Shown: piece after piece, positions 10,269-21,680 of the stretch
How the letters are laid out: each line of letters begins with the position of its first letter
Position numbering within the stretch: position 1 is the stretch's first letter
From: Steinernema hermaphroditum
Taxonomy: Eukaryota > Nematoda > Chromadorea > Rhabditida > Steinernematidae
Length of the DNA: 64,000 bases
Assembly (NCBI GenBank): GCA_030435675.1
Contig: CM059621.1
Location: forward strand, 9,548,001-9,612,000
Direction of reading: 5' to 3'
The notes under the pieces: model-generated
Told to the model about the DNA's origin: nothing
The model's database searches: none
The model's input: only the letters and a program-made list of their open reading frames with translations
Made by a program: the position numbers and the translations under genes

Positions 10269-11845
10269 CGGTTGTATTGTCATGTACCCTCATATTTATT
10301 CACGAGCTGTACCTTCACTTAATTTAGCACATTAGATCGCCAAAAACATCGCGTTTTGCGTTGCGTGTGGCCCCCGGATGAGTACGACTGTCGCCGGACG
10401 TGCCGTTAATTGGACACTACCCGTGGGGAGCGCGTGGCCGGATAATGGGCCCGGGCCGCTGTTTTCGAGCTTTTATGACTTCACTTTTATCGTCCATTAA
10501 TGGCAGTCGTGGCGGGACGCACCGTATGGCTGCGCGGCGCCCTCCCCCTACTCCCCGAAATTACCTAATCGGCACTGAAGTGGACGAAAAACGGCGAAGC
10601 GCCTAGAAGGAGGCTAAGAAGCTTGACGAAGTCAGGGAAAGCGGATTTCGGAGGTCGAAGCGTCTTATGAATAAATTAGGAGCCGGTGGATGACGGATTG
10701 AGTGATCTCGGAGGCGACAGATCGCGTGCGTCCGAGATCGATGGCGCCGCGATTGGGGTGGCGGAGCCGAAGGCGAACGCTTCTGAATTATTGATGCGGC
10801 GCGCAAGAAGGGGCGCGTGGAGGAGTAGGGGACGCCGAGAGTGCCAAGAAGGGAGGCCGGGAGGTGCTGGGTACGGTAGCCATGCTTTGTCTGCCCAGAA
10901 GATGGCCCCTCTTCGGATTTCAGGGTGACGCGGAGATCGCCCCAGAAGCGCTGACGATGGAGACCATATGGGAGCTAAGGGAACGGAGGGGAACGCCAGG
11001 AGCTCCGGTGATCGGACTCCAGACGAGGCGATAAATCTCTCGGGCATGGAGGATTTACGAGTCAATCCGATTAAAGCGAACAGTTCTGGACTCTGTGTCA
11101 CAGAGGCGGCCTTCTAAAGTACAGAAGCACCAAGGTACGGTCGTCCTTCGCCCTCTCAGAATCCCCTCCGGATCGGGCCTCCCTCCATCTCCTCAAAGAC
11201 GGATGATCCCAAAAAACGACGCCAACTCGCAATCCACTAATCCATTATCCGAGGTTTCGCGCACTCGCAGGTGGCGTCCCCATTACGCCACAGCCGTCTT
11301 CTGTCCTCGCGCGGTAATTAACCCCGCGACCTCAGCCATACGCGTGTTGCATTAGGCAATACGGTCCCGGATAATTCCCGACGGCCAAGTACGCCGGGGC
11401 ACCTGAGGGCGACGGGGAGTCCGGCACCGCCGATGGCCCGCGAATCCCTCGGGGCGTTTTTACGACGCCCTCTTCCGAAAAAGTTCGTTCGGAGGATTCG
11501 ATTATGACCGCGCGGGCGGAAAAGCGCCTTGGGTACGGTAGATCCATTAGCGAAATTAACTTTTGTGTCCGCCGGCTGCCGCTGCATCGATCGTCGTCGG
11601 AGGACGGCGCCGGATCGAAGCGTCTACACGTGATTCGGATGCCTTCGAAAACCGAAACGCGATCGGATCGGAATCTGGGCGACCCGAAGGAACAGCTGCG
11701 GGCAGGGTTACGGTAGCGGGGGACGGAAGGCGTCGGGAATAAGATGTCGACGGGGATTGGCCACCAGAGGCTCCGCCCCGGATCCGCCGCGCGGCCCCGG
11801 TGCCGACGGCATTTCCGTGGCGCCGCGGATCCGTCAACGGCGGAA
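10269..11845. other. GC-rich non-coding region upstream of ceh-14
   Basis: Long open frames occur on both strands but none has a recognisable domain, and GC-rich composition alone explains them. The heptamer TACGGTA occurs at 10872, 11534 and 11709. It probably holds regulatory DNA for the LIM-homeobox gene that follows. Confidence 0.5.
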
Positions 11846-13297
11846 ATGGGATCGACCGCGGAAGACTGTTCCTCCTCCATCCAGCACTCCGGTGAGTCAC
11901 CTTCTTCTTAGGGTCGGGGAGGTCCCGCCGCTACAAGTCTTTGGATCACTTGGGTAGGCTAATCCCTAAACCCGCCCGTGACTCATTCATTCACCTCCCC
12001 TTCCACCTCAGAATCTCTCTCTTTTGAAACGTTCCTGAGCTTGTCCGAACTGACCGAAAATGGACGCAACAGGCGGATGTCCCTTTCGGACAGCTGTGGG
12101 CCCTAATCGCCGCCGAATGCGCAATTAACGGGTCGATTTACTCCCGCGCGCTGTAAACACGAAGGTGCGACATCGGCGCCTTTGGCGCTCTTCTTCCCTA
12201 AATGGTAATTAGACACCTCGGGCGCGGTGCTAATTAGCACTCGGGGGCTTCTCGCCCCCTCCGGGGCTTCTAATTGTGGGTTAAGGAAGCACCTGAAGAG
12301 GCCCTGCTTGCAGAGAACTCCGAACTCGCGCTCTGCTCCAACGAGCTCGTCCTCTGCTCCGAGTGCCGCGTCCCCATCAGGGACCGCTACATCCTCAGGG
12401 TGCTCGACCGGTCCTACCACGGAGACTGTCTCAAGTGCAACGACTGCAGCCAGAAACTCGCGCAGACCTGCTTCATGCGCAACGAGAAGGTGTACTGTAG
12501 GGCGCACTTCTACCGGCGCTTCGGGACGCGCTGCGCCCTCTGTGGCGAGGGAATATTCCCCGACTGTGCCGTCCGGAAGGCCAGCGAGCACGTCTACCAC
12601 GTCGAGTGCTTCCAGTGTGTCATCTGCAAGAGAGAGCTCCTCACCGGCGACCAGTTCTACCTGATTCCCCAGGATGGCCGTCTTGTGTGCAAGCAGGACT
12701 ATGAGATCGCCTCCTCCAAAGGTACGGTAACCGGCGGCACGGATTACGGCAAGCTTCCTGCAGAATGCGACCTCGACAACAACAACAAACGCCCGCGGAC
12801 GACGATCTCCGCGAAGAGTCTGGAAACGCTCAAGCAGGCCTACCAGGCGAGCTCCAAGCCTGCGCGCCATGTCCGCGAGCAGCTCGCCGCGGAGACAGGC
12901 CTCGACATGCGTGTGGTCCAGGTATGGAATCGGAGGAAGGAGGAGACTACGGTTTATTCGAAGGTGTGGTTCCAAAACCGGAGAGCCAAGGAGAAGCGCC
13001 TGAAGAAGGACGCCGGCCGGAGATGGAGCGAGTTCCCCTCCAACTCGAAGAGCGTCGACAGCGACAGTGGATCGCCCGACGAGAGCCTCAGCGGCCAGAG
13101 TCCTCTCTACGGGAACCTCTACTTGGACCACTCCCTCGACGTCGACATGCAATCCGAGAGCGGATACGGTAGCGTCCTGCAAGTGTACCTATACAAACTG
13201 ACCTTTAGACGTGTCCGCATTCACTCCCGATGCACTCCCGCCGACGGGCGCCCTTCTGAACATGCCGACGGAGCACTTTTTTGTCCCGATACCGTAG
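11846..13297 (+). CDS. ceh-14: LIM-homeodomain transcription factor, LHX3/LHX4 (CEH-14) class
   Basis: Exons 11846-11891, 12314-12721, 12764-12921, 12964-13168 and 13209-13297 give 301 residues. Two LIM zinc-finger domains (about residues 30-146; [30 protein letters not shown]) precede a homeodomain (about 160-220) with [35 protein letters not shown] and [18 protein letters not shown]. That homeodomain is the LHX3/4 type, which specifies motor and sensory neuron identity. The helix-3 WFQNRR is restored only by removing a 42-nt intron after VVQ. The first exon is inferred: ATG, 46 nt, donor GTGAGT, phase matching the acceptor at 12314. The C-terminus after 13209 is unfamiliar. Intron 2 opens with the heptamer, GTACGGTAAC. 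Confidence 0.92.
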
Positions 13298-13457
13298 CAC
13301 GCTGTACACGCACACACTCCCTCAGCTTTCTTCCGCACGGTGCTACTTGATGTTGGAACTCCGACAATGATTCGAAACTAAACGTCTCGTAATATATTTG
13401 CTTATCTCTTTACAATCTGTCAAATTATCCGATAAAATATATTTACAAGTGGTCCAT

Positions 13458-13936
13458 CTACACTCGGGAGGACGGTTTCCCTTCTCTCCTCGGGTCAAGA
13501 TCTTTCGCCGCGACTTCGATGTTCCGGATTGCAGAAGAAATCTTCGCCATTTCGTCCTTCAGATGGCCGAGATCCTTCCTCTGCTTCTCCAGCTGCTCTA
13601 TCTGCCGCGCCTTCTTCTCGAGAACCTCGCGGATGGCCACGTCGGTCGCCAGGAGACGGTAGCTGTCGACCACAGTCGTCATTTGCTGGACGAGCGCATT
13701 CACGGTACCTTCTACTTCGCCTTCCCCTCCGACGCAGCGCTGGGGATGGACTATCCCAGCAGCGTGATGATTAGCACTGGAGAGCGGACCGCGGCGGCAC
13801 TGAAAGGAGCTCGTGAGGTGCAGGCTTGGACAGCTCCTACATTGGCGAGACCTTCGAAGTTCGGTTTGAGGCTCTTCGTCTTTATTGTCACGTCCTCCTC
13901 CGGCTTAGCATTCACTTTCTGCTGTTCGCTCTGCAT
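13458..13936 (-). CDS. Small coiled-coil protein, unrecognised
   Basis: Two exons on the minus strand (13936-13841, 13799-13458) joined over a 41-nt intron give 145 residues in one uninterrupted frame. The C-terminal half (about 70-140) is a predicted coiled coil rich in K, E, Q and L (VLEKKARQIEQLEKQRKDL). The N-terminal part is low in recognisable features. I considered BLOC-1, KxDL and Mediator small subunits but saw no signature. The gene is convergent with ceh-14, with about 160 bp between stop codons. Confidence 0.6.
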
Positions 13937-14126
13937 TCCGAACGGTTCTTAGGGCTGGAAAGTGACTGTAAATTTATATTGCATAACGATGAGCGCGAAA
14001 TATTCCTCGTCGGGCACGCAATTTTGGTGAGTAACAAGAGCTTTTACGAGATACAGAAATGTTATATCCAAAGTCAATTGACTACAATAAATATACGAAA
14101 GATGACAATATCCAGAAAGTTCGCTG

Positions 14127-15112
14127 CTACTTGTGCTTCTTGTTCTTTTTCTTCGCGGGCTTTCGCTTGGGCGTTGGCTTGGGAGCCGGGTCCTCTGGTG
14201 GAGGCGTCAACGTGATGACCTCGTTTGGCGCCAGATCACCCGCCGGATTACGCTGACGGAGTTTTCCGTTCCGAACAGCTTCTCCGGCTGAAGATGGCCT
14301 ATCCATGGCCAACCGTTCCATTTCCTCCTGTTCTTCAATCGCGCGACCCTCGTCGATCATGAACTAAAGGCACAATTATAGTGCAAACAGTACATAAAGG
14401 AACAAACTTGAGGAAAATGAATGGTCGGACGCCGAACGGACGTCATCGAAGGCGCGAATCCGAAGCGCTGGCGAAGCAGTTCGAAACGCGGAAGAACTTC
14501 GTCCCTAATTCGCTCCGTGGTTCTCCAGTGGTGACTCATCAGTTTCTGAATCTCCGGGTCGACAAAGGGGAAGCTCGGGTGCGACTCGCCCAGGTGCTGG
14601 GTTGAACCGAAAGTGTCAGGCGAATGAGGAACCAAGCCCTAACAGCACAAGGGTTAAAACCCAACGCCAGCAACCATACAAACCCTCATCATCGGTGGGA
14701 TGCGCTTGAATCCCATATGGTCGCAAAAGTCGGCTCTTTCGAAGCACGACAAGCACCGTAGTCGTTCGTTCAACGTACTCAACTGCTCCGGATCCAGTGT
14801 GTTCACATTCACAGGAGGAATCATGCGAAGACATGTTGGAGGCGGTTCCGGTGAGTACGCGGGCGGAGTTGGAGGCAACTTGCGGCGAACTCGGCCTGCG
14901 CTTTCTCCGTTAGAAGTGGATGCGAAAGCGCCTGCGCTAGAAGCAGGACCTTGCCCAGCTTGGTGGCGAGCGAAGTGTTCTAGATCAGGCTTGATGTAGC
15001 TCCTTGGCAAGCCCCGCATCTGCTTCTCAGGATGCGAGGAGGACGTCTTCCGACTCGTACTACTTGAGGGGGCGCCGCCGTCATCGACTGCGGGGTGATA
15101 ATTCGCACTCAT
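14127..15112 (-). CDS. Unrecognised protein with proline-rich and basic tails
   Basis: Three exons (15112-14684, 14638-14408, 14363-14127), all in phase 0 with introns of 44-45 nt, give 298 residues. Visible parts are a Ser-rich N-terminus, a proline patch LPPTPPAYSPEPPP, a two-cysteine region LRCLSCFERADFCDHMGFK, a helical block with RIRDEVLPRFELLRQRFG, and a strongly basic C-terminal tail KPAKKKNKKHK that could be a nuclear or nucleolar signal. I do not recognise the family. The frame is also open upstream of the chosen ATG, so a longer N-terminus is possible. Confidence 0.7.
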
Positions 15113-15775
15113 GACGTTCCGGCCGCGGAATGCAAATGCGAAAAAGGCGACAGAAAAGCGCCTGTAGCAAGAGATGGGTGTTTGAGCAAAATCTGAAGGA
15201 ACAAAATCAGTGTGAATCATCAAAACGAGACACGACTGCGGATGGAGACGTTGCTGATCCAAAGTTCTATTCTTCCGCAAACATAAAAAAATGCACTGTA
15301 AATTACCATGTGAAATGGAGAAGACCGTTCCAGAGGAACGAAGCAATGGTTACATTCGGTTTGACGGAACGACAAATGAAAACACCAAAAAATGCAAACG
15401 AAAACCAGAGGAAAGAGATCGCGAAGGATAGCCGCGGATTGATCGCACGCGGACGATCGGAGCGCGCGAGCGAGATCTGAGGTGTCCGCAGGGACGAAGC
15501 GTCGGGACGATTCTGAACGTCGGGACGATTCTGGAACTCCGGGGCGCTGCGTGAGGGCGTTGAAGAAGACTCGGGGCGAGGGAGCGGCGTGCGCCTCGCC
15601 CGCGTCTCCACGACATCTGCACCGAAATCCATCTCTTTTCTTCGTGCGAACGTCTGAATTCTATGAGCGGTATCGCGTGGACCGCGAATTACCAAAGTTT
15701 GGTTCCTGTCTCCGTCTTCGCGAATTTTGTCTCTCGGTGTCTACAAACTCATCTACTCCCGTTTCAGACGTAGAC

Positions 15776-17075
15776 ATGCGTTCGTTTTTCGACAAGAGGG
15801 TTCCCGGTGAGAAGACGGCCATTCTGAAGCCATCACACGATGAACACAAGCCCTGGGTCGAGAAATAGTGAGTTGTTTTGATCTCCATCTGACTTGAAAT
15901 TCCCCGATTTAGCCGGCCAAAGAAGGTCGACGACCTCGTGTTTCAAGAAGAAGTAGTTTCGCTCCTGAAGAAAGTTGTCAATGGAGCTGATGTACGAACC
16001 AAGTGAATTCAACACTTTTATATTGCATTCCTTTCAGTTGCCCCATTTGCTCTTCTACGGTCCTCCTGGTACAGGAAAAACATCGGCAGCCGTCGCACTG
16101 TGCAATCAGCTTTACAAAACGAAGGAGGCGTACAACGATCGCGTCTTGGAAATGAATGCCTCAGATGAACGTGGCATCAACATCGTTCGTCAAAGGGTTA
16201 GTGTTCTTGTAGAATTGACCGTAACTGAACATTTGGTTTAAGATCAAACAGTTCGCGCAACAAGCTGTGAGTGCGAAGGTAGCCGGAAAGCCCTGTGCTG
16301 CCTACAAGATTGTGATTCTCGATGAGGCCGATGCTATGACAACAGCAGCACAAGCAGCTCTTCGCCGGACGATGGAAAGCGAATCCAGCACTACGCGATT
16401 CTTCTTGATTTGCAATTACATTTCGCGAATCATTGATCCCCTCACTTCTCGGTGTGCAAAATTCCGCTTCAAGGCTCTCCCGGTCGACAATCAGATTGAA
16501 AGGTACACATACTAGTGGTCATGTTATAGCGATTGTTCTGCTTCAGATTGAGTTTCATTTGTGAGGAGGAAAACGTGGTGGCATCCAGGGAAGCCCTCAC
16601 ACAGTTGGTCCAACTCACTGAGGGAGATCTCCGCAAGTCCATCAACTACCTGCAGTCGATGTCGCAGAGAGGAGAACTGCGACCGGAAGTCATTCTTGAC
16701 ATGGCCAACTACGTTCCCGATGAAGTAGTGTACGGATTCGTCACGGCATGTCGATCGATGAGTTCGCGAGTTGTCCAGTCCAACGTTGACAACTTCATGC
16801 TGAACGGATACAGCGTATATCAGTTGATTCGCCAACTGTACAAAATTGTTTGCGACAAAACAGAAACCCACCTCGAAAATTTAAGTGGAATTGGTAAAGC
16901 ATCCATTTTGTGCTGTTTGGCGGTAAGCTCTATTATTACACGACCTTCGTCATTTTGCTGTTTCACTTTGCAGCAGTGCGAATATCGTGTGGTTGAAGGA
17001 TGCGGCGAAGCGGAGGTTTTGCGGTTAATTGGTCTCACCTTCTTGGAAGCGTTTAAGACATGTGGTGTTTGTTAA
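15776..17075 (+). CDS. rfc-4: Replication factor C subunit 4 (clamp loader ATPase)
   Basis: Six exons (15776-15867, 15913-15991, 16038-16196, 16243-16502, 16547-16922, 16974-17075) give 355 residues; human RFC4 has 363. It is one of the small AAA+ subunits that load PCNA onto primed DNA. Seen in order: [15 protein letters not shown] at the N-terminus, Walker [23 protein letters not shown], Walker [22 protein letters not shown], and the SRC motif TSRCAKFRF that serves as the arginine finger. CCCGTTTCAG lies 8 nt upstream of ATG, a likely trans-splice acceptor. The start of the last exon is uncertain by one codon (GCAGCAG). Confidence 0.95.
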
Positions 17076-17159
17076 TTATCGGTTTGCTTGTAAAATACAT
17101 CACCACTTACTTTATACATACTTCGCTTCAGAGGAAAATGAAGGAAAATGATACAAGTG

Positions 17160-17844
17160 TCACAAGGGCATCAGGTTCGGTTCTAGAAAATTACAGCCGT
17201 AAAGGGCGGTGTAGATGGTGAGAAGTTCGCAGTCTACTTCGCCTTGAAGATCTGCTCCAGCGACATACTGCACCACGTAAAGACGCAATGATAGCGGGCG
17301 GTTTCGCTCCAGCGCCTCCGAGGGACCAGTGTAAACGGTGGCCGTGGCTGTTGTGAAGTAAGCGGTTCTGCGGCCACTCTAATGTGACGGTGGCGGAGAA
17401 GATAATGAAAATGGAAAATATAATTGACGAAACAAAGGGAGGGAAGAATAAGCAGGCGAAGATAATCAGGTTAAGCAGGTGCATAAATGACAATGCTAAG
17501 GAAGCCATGTAAGGGAGTAAATATTCGTAAAGACGGGTGATGCATGCCATCATAGAAGAGCCAACGACCTGCATAGGGAATAATCCAGCTCTTGGCTCCT
17601 TCTTCCACAGGCAAATCTAAGTCAAGGTCACGACCCTGCTACGGATTTAGTAGCGCGGGTGGTCCTTCTTGGTTTTCTGGCATTGCAGCTGCCCCATTCG
17701 CGTGTCGTACTCTTCCGCCACCCAACAATCCGGTATATGTTCCTGAAATACCGGCTTACAGGTCGCAGCATCACCCGCCTCGCGTATCCCTGGGTTTCCG
17801 GTCTTAAGGACGTCCCTGGCACTATGCGTCTTATAGCGCAGCAT
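17160..17844 (-). CDS. Unidentified gene, tentative exon model
   Basis: On the minus strand several stretches look coding. One is ATG at 17844 through PDCW. A second starts at an acceptor near 17642 and includes GAKSWIIPYAGRWLFYDG and HPSLRIFTPLHGFLSI. The third is a 3' exon 17378-17160 after TTCATTAG-like T-rich sequence, with YFTTATATVYTGPSEALE, LYVVQYVAGADLQGEVDC and a stop. Phases of the first two can be joined at zero; the joint to the last exon needs a weak GTCATT donor. I do not recognise the protein. The gene ends convergently about 85 bp from rfc-4. Confidence 0.4.
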
Positions 17845-17859
17845 CGTGCTCAGTTATAT

Positions 17860-18429
17860 ATACAGGGTTATCGGAAAGTTCTGCAACATGAAAAACACAA
17901 TTTTTCTCAAACAAAACCATTTTAATTCCAAAAACGAACAATACTACGAACAAAACAATTCATGTCGCTCCAAATGCATTCTCTGATGAAAAGGGCGAAC
18001 GGCGCAATCTGTTCTGCCAGTTTGGACAAGACAGCAGGCAAAAAACTAGAGTAAACACATGTCGGGGAGATGAAAAAGCTATCTCCTCCGCGAAAATTCC
18101 ACGCCTGGTGCTCAGCGGTGGTTCAAACGATCCGCCAGAGACAGATCTACAAAACAATGTTGAGTTTTTTCAAAATCACATCTCGTACGCGAAGAAAGAC
18201 GCCATTCATGCACAAACTCAAAAATGCCATTGTAATTTAAGCGCTGCACGAACATACGATTCATATAACGCCGCGAAAGGCGTGGCGGGAGCACTCGCCG
18301 TTTTGCCGAGAGATTTTTTAATCTGACTATAGTCCAGTTCAAAAATCTTGTGCCCTTTTCGGCGTTTGGTCCTGACACGCCATTTTTGCACCTTCGCGGC
18401 GTGTGGTCGCGTCGTTCATAAGGCAAAAT
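17860..18429. repeat. Repeat-derived DNA with part of a terminal inverted repeat
   Basis: Bases 18329-18425 (GTCCAGTTCAAAAATC ... GCGTGTGGTCGCGTCGTTC) are matched by an inverted copy at about 21250-21345, suggesting the ends of a composite element of about 3 kb. No coding capacity was recognised from 17860 to 18329. Confidence 0.5.
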
Positions 18430-18706
18430 ATTGTATTCTCCAGCAAAGCTCCCACCACGAAAATTTTGCGCGCGCATTTCACGCGCCAAAAATTTCGCAA
18501 TGGGATATGCTCAAAATCATAGTAATTCGCTGTTTTCTCGTTTCTGACGCGATTTCGTCAAATTTCATGAACGGACGGTTGTTGATCAGACTCTGCCGCG
18601 TCGAATGAGCCCTGGCTCGACTGCCAGCATGCTTTCCTCGCTGCGTTATTAGGAATCAATGGTGGACAATGGCGTTTGAATCGTGTGACATGGATTTTTA
18701 AGAACA

Positions 18707-18908
18707 TATACTCTGTTTTTTTTTTCGATCACAAAATCAGCCTTCAATCATCTCGTTGTGGGACTCAGAAATGTGACGCAAACGCACTGAAAACGATGAA
18801 ACATGCGCACGAAGTTCGCTCGTCGTTTTCAACGCGTTGGATCACATTTCTGAGTCCCACAACGAGATGATTGAAGTCCGATTTTGTGATCGAAAAAAAA
18901 CAGAGTAT
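18707..18908. mobile_element. MITE B, copy 2, intact
   Basis: About 200 bp, with arms TACTCTGTTTTTTTTTTCGA, CACAAAATCAGCC, CATCTCGTTGTGGGACTCAG and inverted counterparts at the right. It is flanked by TA. The empty site is visible in fold-back A copy 1 (AAGAACATAATGG near 1152). It encodes nothing; the family matches the interrupted copy at 7165-7884. Confidence 0.85.
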
Positions 18909-19244
18909 AATGGATTAGCTGCCCATCAAGATGTTGTGCATGGATCCTGCTGTGATCTATAACGCCTCCAACATATGAATCTCCAGCTAACTGTTCAACT
19001 CTCAAATGCAAACTAATGATTTGCTAATAACTCAGCGAGGAAAGCATGCTGGCAGTCGAGCCAGGGCTCATTCGACGCGGCAGAGTCTGATCAACAACCG
19101 TTCGTTCATGAAATTTGATGAAATCGCGTCAGAAACGAGAAAATAGCGAATTACTATGTTTTTGAGCATATCCCATTGCGAAATTTTTGGCGCGTGAAAT
19201 GCGCGCGCAAAATTTTCGTGGTGGGAGCCCTCTCCGTTTTTGCT

Positions 19245-20047
19245 ATACTCGCCGTCAAAAAAAACAAAGTCCGCACGTTCGGTCAGCGTGCGTGTGGTCT
19301 CCCCCGATTTACAAGGGAAAACCAGAGTTGAGCATCATAGAAGCTCGATTTCTCTGCGCCTGTGGCGTTTCGTCGAAATCCGTCAAATACAAATTGTTCG
19401 TTAGTGGCCAGAGCGCCGCTCGTGCCAAATTTCGCTGCGAACCGTGCACTCTTTTCGTGCGAAAAAGTGTCTTTTCTCCGTGACTAGGTCTCATTTAGAT
19501 GCTGCATAGATATTTCGGAACTGTTTTATCGGCAAAATGGCAGCAATTCGTTCTGTATGCGATCACAATCTATCACCGATCGTGACGGTTACGGAATCTG
19601 ACAGGTACGAGCATGCTATGAGAATCGAAGAATAGTCCGCTCTCTACGACAATGCACAAGTAGAGCTCATCTTGCATGATCCCGAACTATCAGATTTCGG
19701 CAGAAGCGAAGGTCTGCAATAGATTGCGATCACATACCGGGGGAATGTTACCATTTTGCTCAGAAACCTGTCCTGAAATTTCCCTGTAACGTGAAAAGTA
19801 GACTTAGTCACGGAGAAAAGACACTTTTTCGCACGAAAAGAGTACACGGTTAGCAGCGAAATTTGGCACGAGCGGCGCTCTGGCCACTAACGAACAATTT
19901 GTATTTGACGGATTTCGACGAAACGCCACAGGCGCAGAGAAATCGAGCTTCTATGATGCTCAACTCTGGTTTTCCCTTGTAAATCGGGGAGACCACACGC
20001 ACGCTGACCGAACGTGCGGACTTTGTTTTTTTTGACGGCGAGTATAA
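19245..20047. mobile_element. Element C: long inverted-repeat element, about 800 bp
   Basis: Arms of about 250 bp (left 19245-19490, right about 19797-20047) start TACTCGCCGTCAAAAAAAAC and contain CACGCTGACCGAACGTGCGG-type and CGACGAAACGCCACAGGCG-type blocks in inverted orientation. It is inserted at TA; the empty site in element A copy 1 reads TTTGCTAGAGACTTTTG. The centre (19490-19797) has no recognised ORF. Confidence 0.85.
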
Positions 20048-20499
20048 AGACTTTTGACGAATACAATATAAATCAAAATCAAACAACATATCAAGTTAAC
20101 AAGCGTTGCATATCACTACTCTTTATCGGAAGATTGCGTCGAAACCGAAGACACGGTAATCCACTTGATGTGTGGTTATTTTCTACTGGTCTTGTCTTAA
20201 TGAAAGCTATTAGGGTAAGGAGGACACGCAAAACAATTAGGGCAATTAAAAAAAAACAATTAAAACGTGAAAACCCACAGCAATAGGCCAAAAAGATGGA
20301 AATTCTTGGTGGCCGGTTCGAAAAAATGCTACTCCTCCGCGAGGAAAACTCCAATTTCGGTAAACGGCGCTCGTTCGACGCGCAATTGACTAAGGAAGAG
20401 GGCTATGCTTGCAGTTTTCCAAAAAAATGCACGAAACCATGGAGAAAAACGGCGAAGACCACGGTCGGTTCACCAAATTCACTACTTCGCCTTATGAAC

Positions 20500-21245
20500 A
20501 GAGTTGTCGGGTTCGGGTTTTCGGGTCGGGTTTTTCGGGTTTTCGGGTCGGGTTTTTCGGGTTTTCGGGTCGGGTTTGGGTGTCGGTTTCGGTTTTTCGG
20601 GTCGGGTACCCGAACGCTTCGGTTTCGGTTTCGGGTTCGGTTTCGGGTACCCGAAAGTTTAGGTTTCGGTTTCGGGTTCGGTTTCGGGTACCCGAAAATT
20701 TCGGTTTCGGGTTCGGTTTCGGGTCGGGTACCCGAACTTCCCGGTTGGATTTCCCTGATTTTCGGTGTTTTGGAACTGTCGAACCGCGATTTTATTTTTT
20801 CTAACCCCATAAAAGCGATCAGTCACAGCGCGGCGAGACCCAGAACCTATATTAGCGCTTTGAGATATCGAGATCTCCAGAAAAAGTAGGATATTTCGTA
20901 CGTTCGGTCGCCGTTTTGATCGTGCTAGTGCAAACTTTGGGCGTAAGCGTGGCGCCACAACGGTACCGAGGTGTCGGTCTGCGCTTATGACGTGAACATG
21001 AGTGGGATGCACCGACGACAAGTTCATTAACTTTGTAACCTTTGTAGACAGTTTGACGTCCACCTTTTCTGAGAGTTTCACGTTGATACAGTTTAGTCTT
21101 AAACTGAAGGACGCACGAAAAGGACTGCGGGAAAAAAGGAAAAAAAATGTCCCCAACTTCAAAAACAACTTCGGGTTTTCGGTTTCGGTTTCGGTTTTTT
21201 CGGTTTCGGTTTCGGGTACCCGAACTTTCGGGTACCCGGACAACT
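20500..21245. repeat. Degenerate TTCGGG/GGTTTCGGG satellite-like arrays
   Basis: Two arrays in the same orientation, about 20505-20745 and 21165-21240, consist of variants of GGTTTCGGGTT with repeated palindromes GGGTACCCG. Apparent ORFs over them (Arg/Phe/Gly- or Pro/Asn-rich) are by-products of the repeat. The unit differs from the usual nematode telomere repeat TTAGGC. The 360 bp between the arrays is unassigned. Confidence 0.8.
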
Positions 21246-21429
21246 CTGCTTATGAACGACGCGACCACACGCCGCGAACGTGCAAAAATGGCGTGCCAGG
21301 ACCAAACACCGAAAACGGCACAAGTTTTTTGAATTCGACTATATACACCGCTGCGGCCACGGCCACCGTTTACACCGGTCCCCTCCGAGGGCCACGATGT
21401 TGGCGAGTTTTTACGAGTTTACGAGTTTA

Positions 21430-21680
21430 TACTCTTGAATCAACGGCTTATGCTGTGCAAGAACAGTAGCACACCGTAGTCGTCGCTTCTCTTCTTTCTT
21501 CGGCACTGGGCACCATATCCAGATGAAAAGTAGCGATCCCATTAGTTTGCGCGGGTGTCGAAGTCGCGAAGAGGTTGAATCCAGCCGAAGCGCGGTGGTG
21601 AACGAAAAAGAGAACAGAGACATCAGAGAACGGAACGGAGAGCCACATTCGGTTCGGCTAGCGGCGTTGTTGGCGACCGA
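21430..21680 (-). mobile_element. SINE-like retroposon, copy C, 5'-truncated fragment
   Basis: Matches copy A (3301-3811) over its 3' part: GAATCAACGGCTTA, CCCATTAGTTTGCGCGGG, CGAAGTCGCGAAGAG and TTCGGTTCGGCT. No target duplication was resolved and similarity fades beyond about 21680. Confidence 0.6.

Larger units (their letters stand above)
18430..20065. mobile_element. Fold-back element A, copy 3, carrying two nested insertions
   Basis: Its left arm (18430-18706) and right arm (about 18909-19245, then 20045-20065) are close copies of element A copy 1, with the same ATATTGTATTC ends. Against copy 1 it has two clean extra segments, MITE B in the loop and element C near the right end, each at a TA. 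It is the best evidence in the window for the order of insertion. Confidence 0.8.

Noticed and set aside
12103..13182. 359-codon antisense ORF opposite ceh-14
   Set aside because: The opposite strand encodes a clear LIM-homeodomain protein; the antisense frame is a GC-rich shadow.
13458..13703. BLOC-1, KxDL or Mediator subunit for the small coiled-coil protein
   Set aside because: Only generic coiled-coil features are visible; no family motif supports a name.
20403..20810. Long ORFs rich in Pro/Asn/Arg/Lys or Arg/Phe/Gly across the simple repeat
   Set aside because: They are translations of the TTCGGG-type repeat on either strand and would not be conserved proteins.
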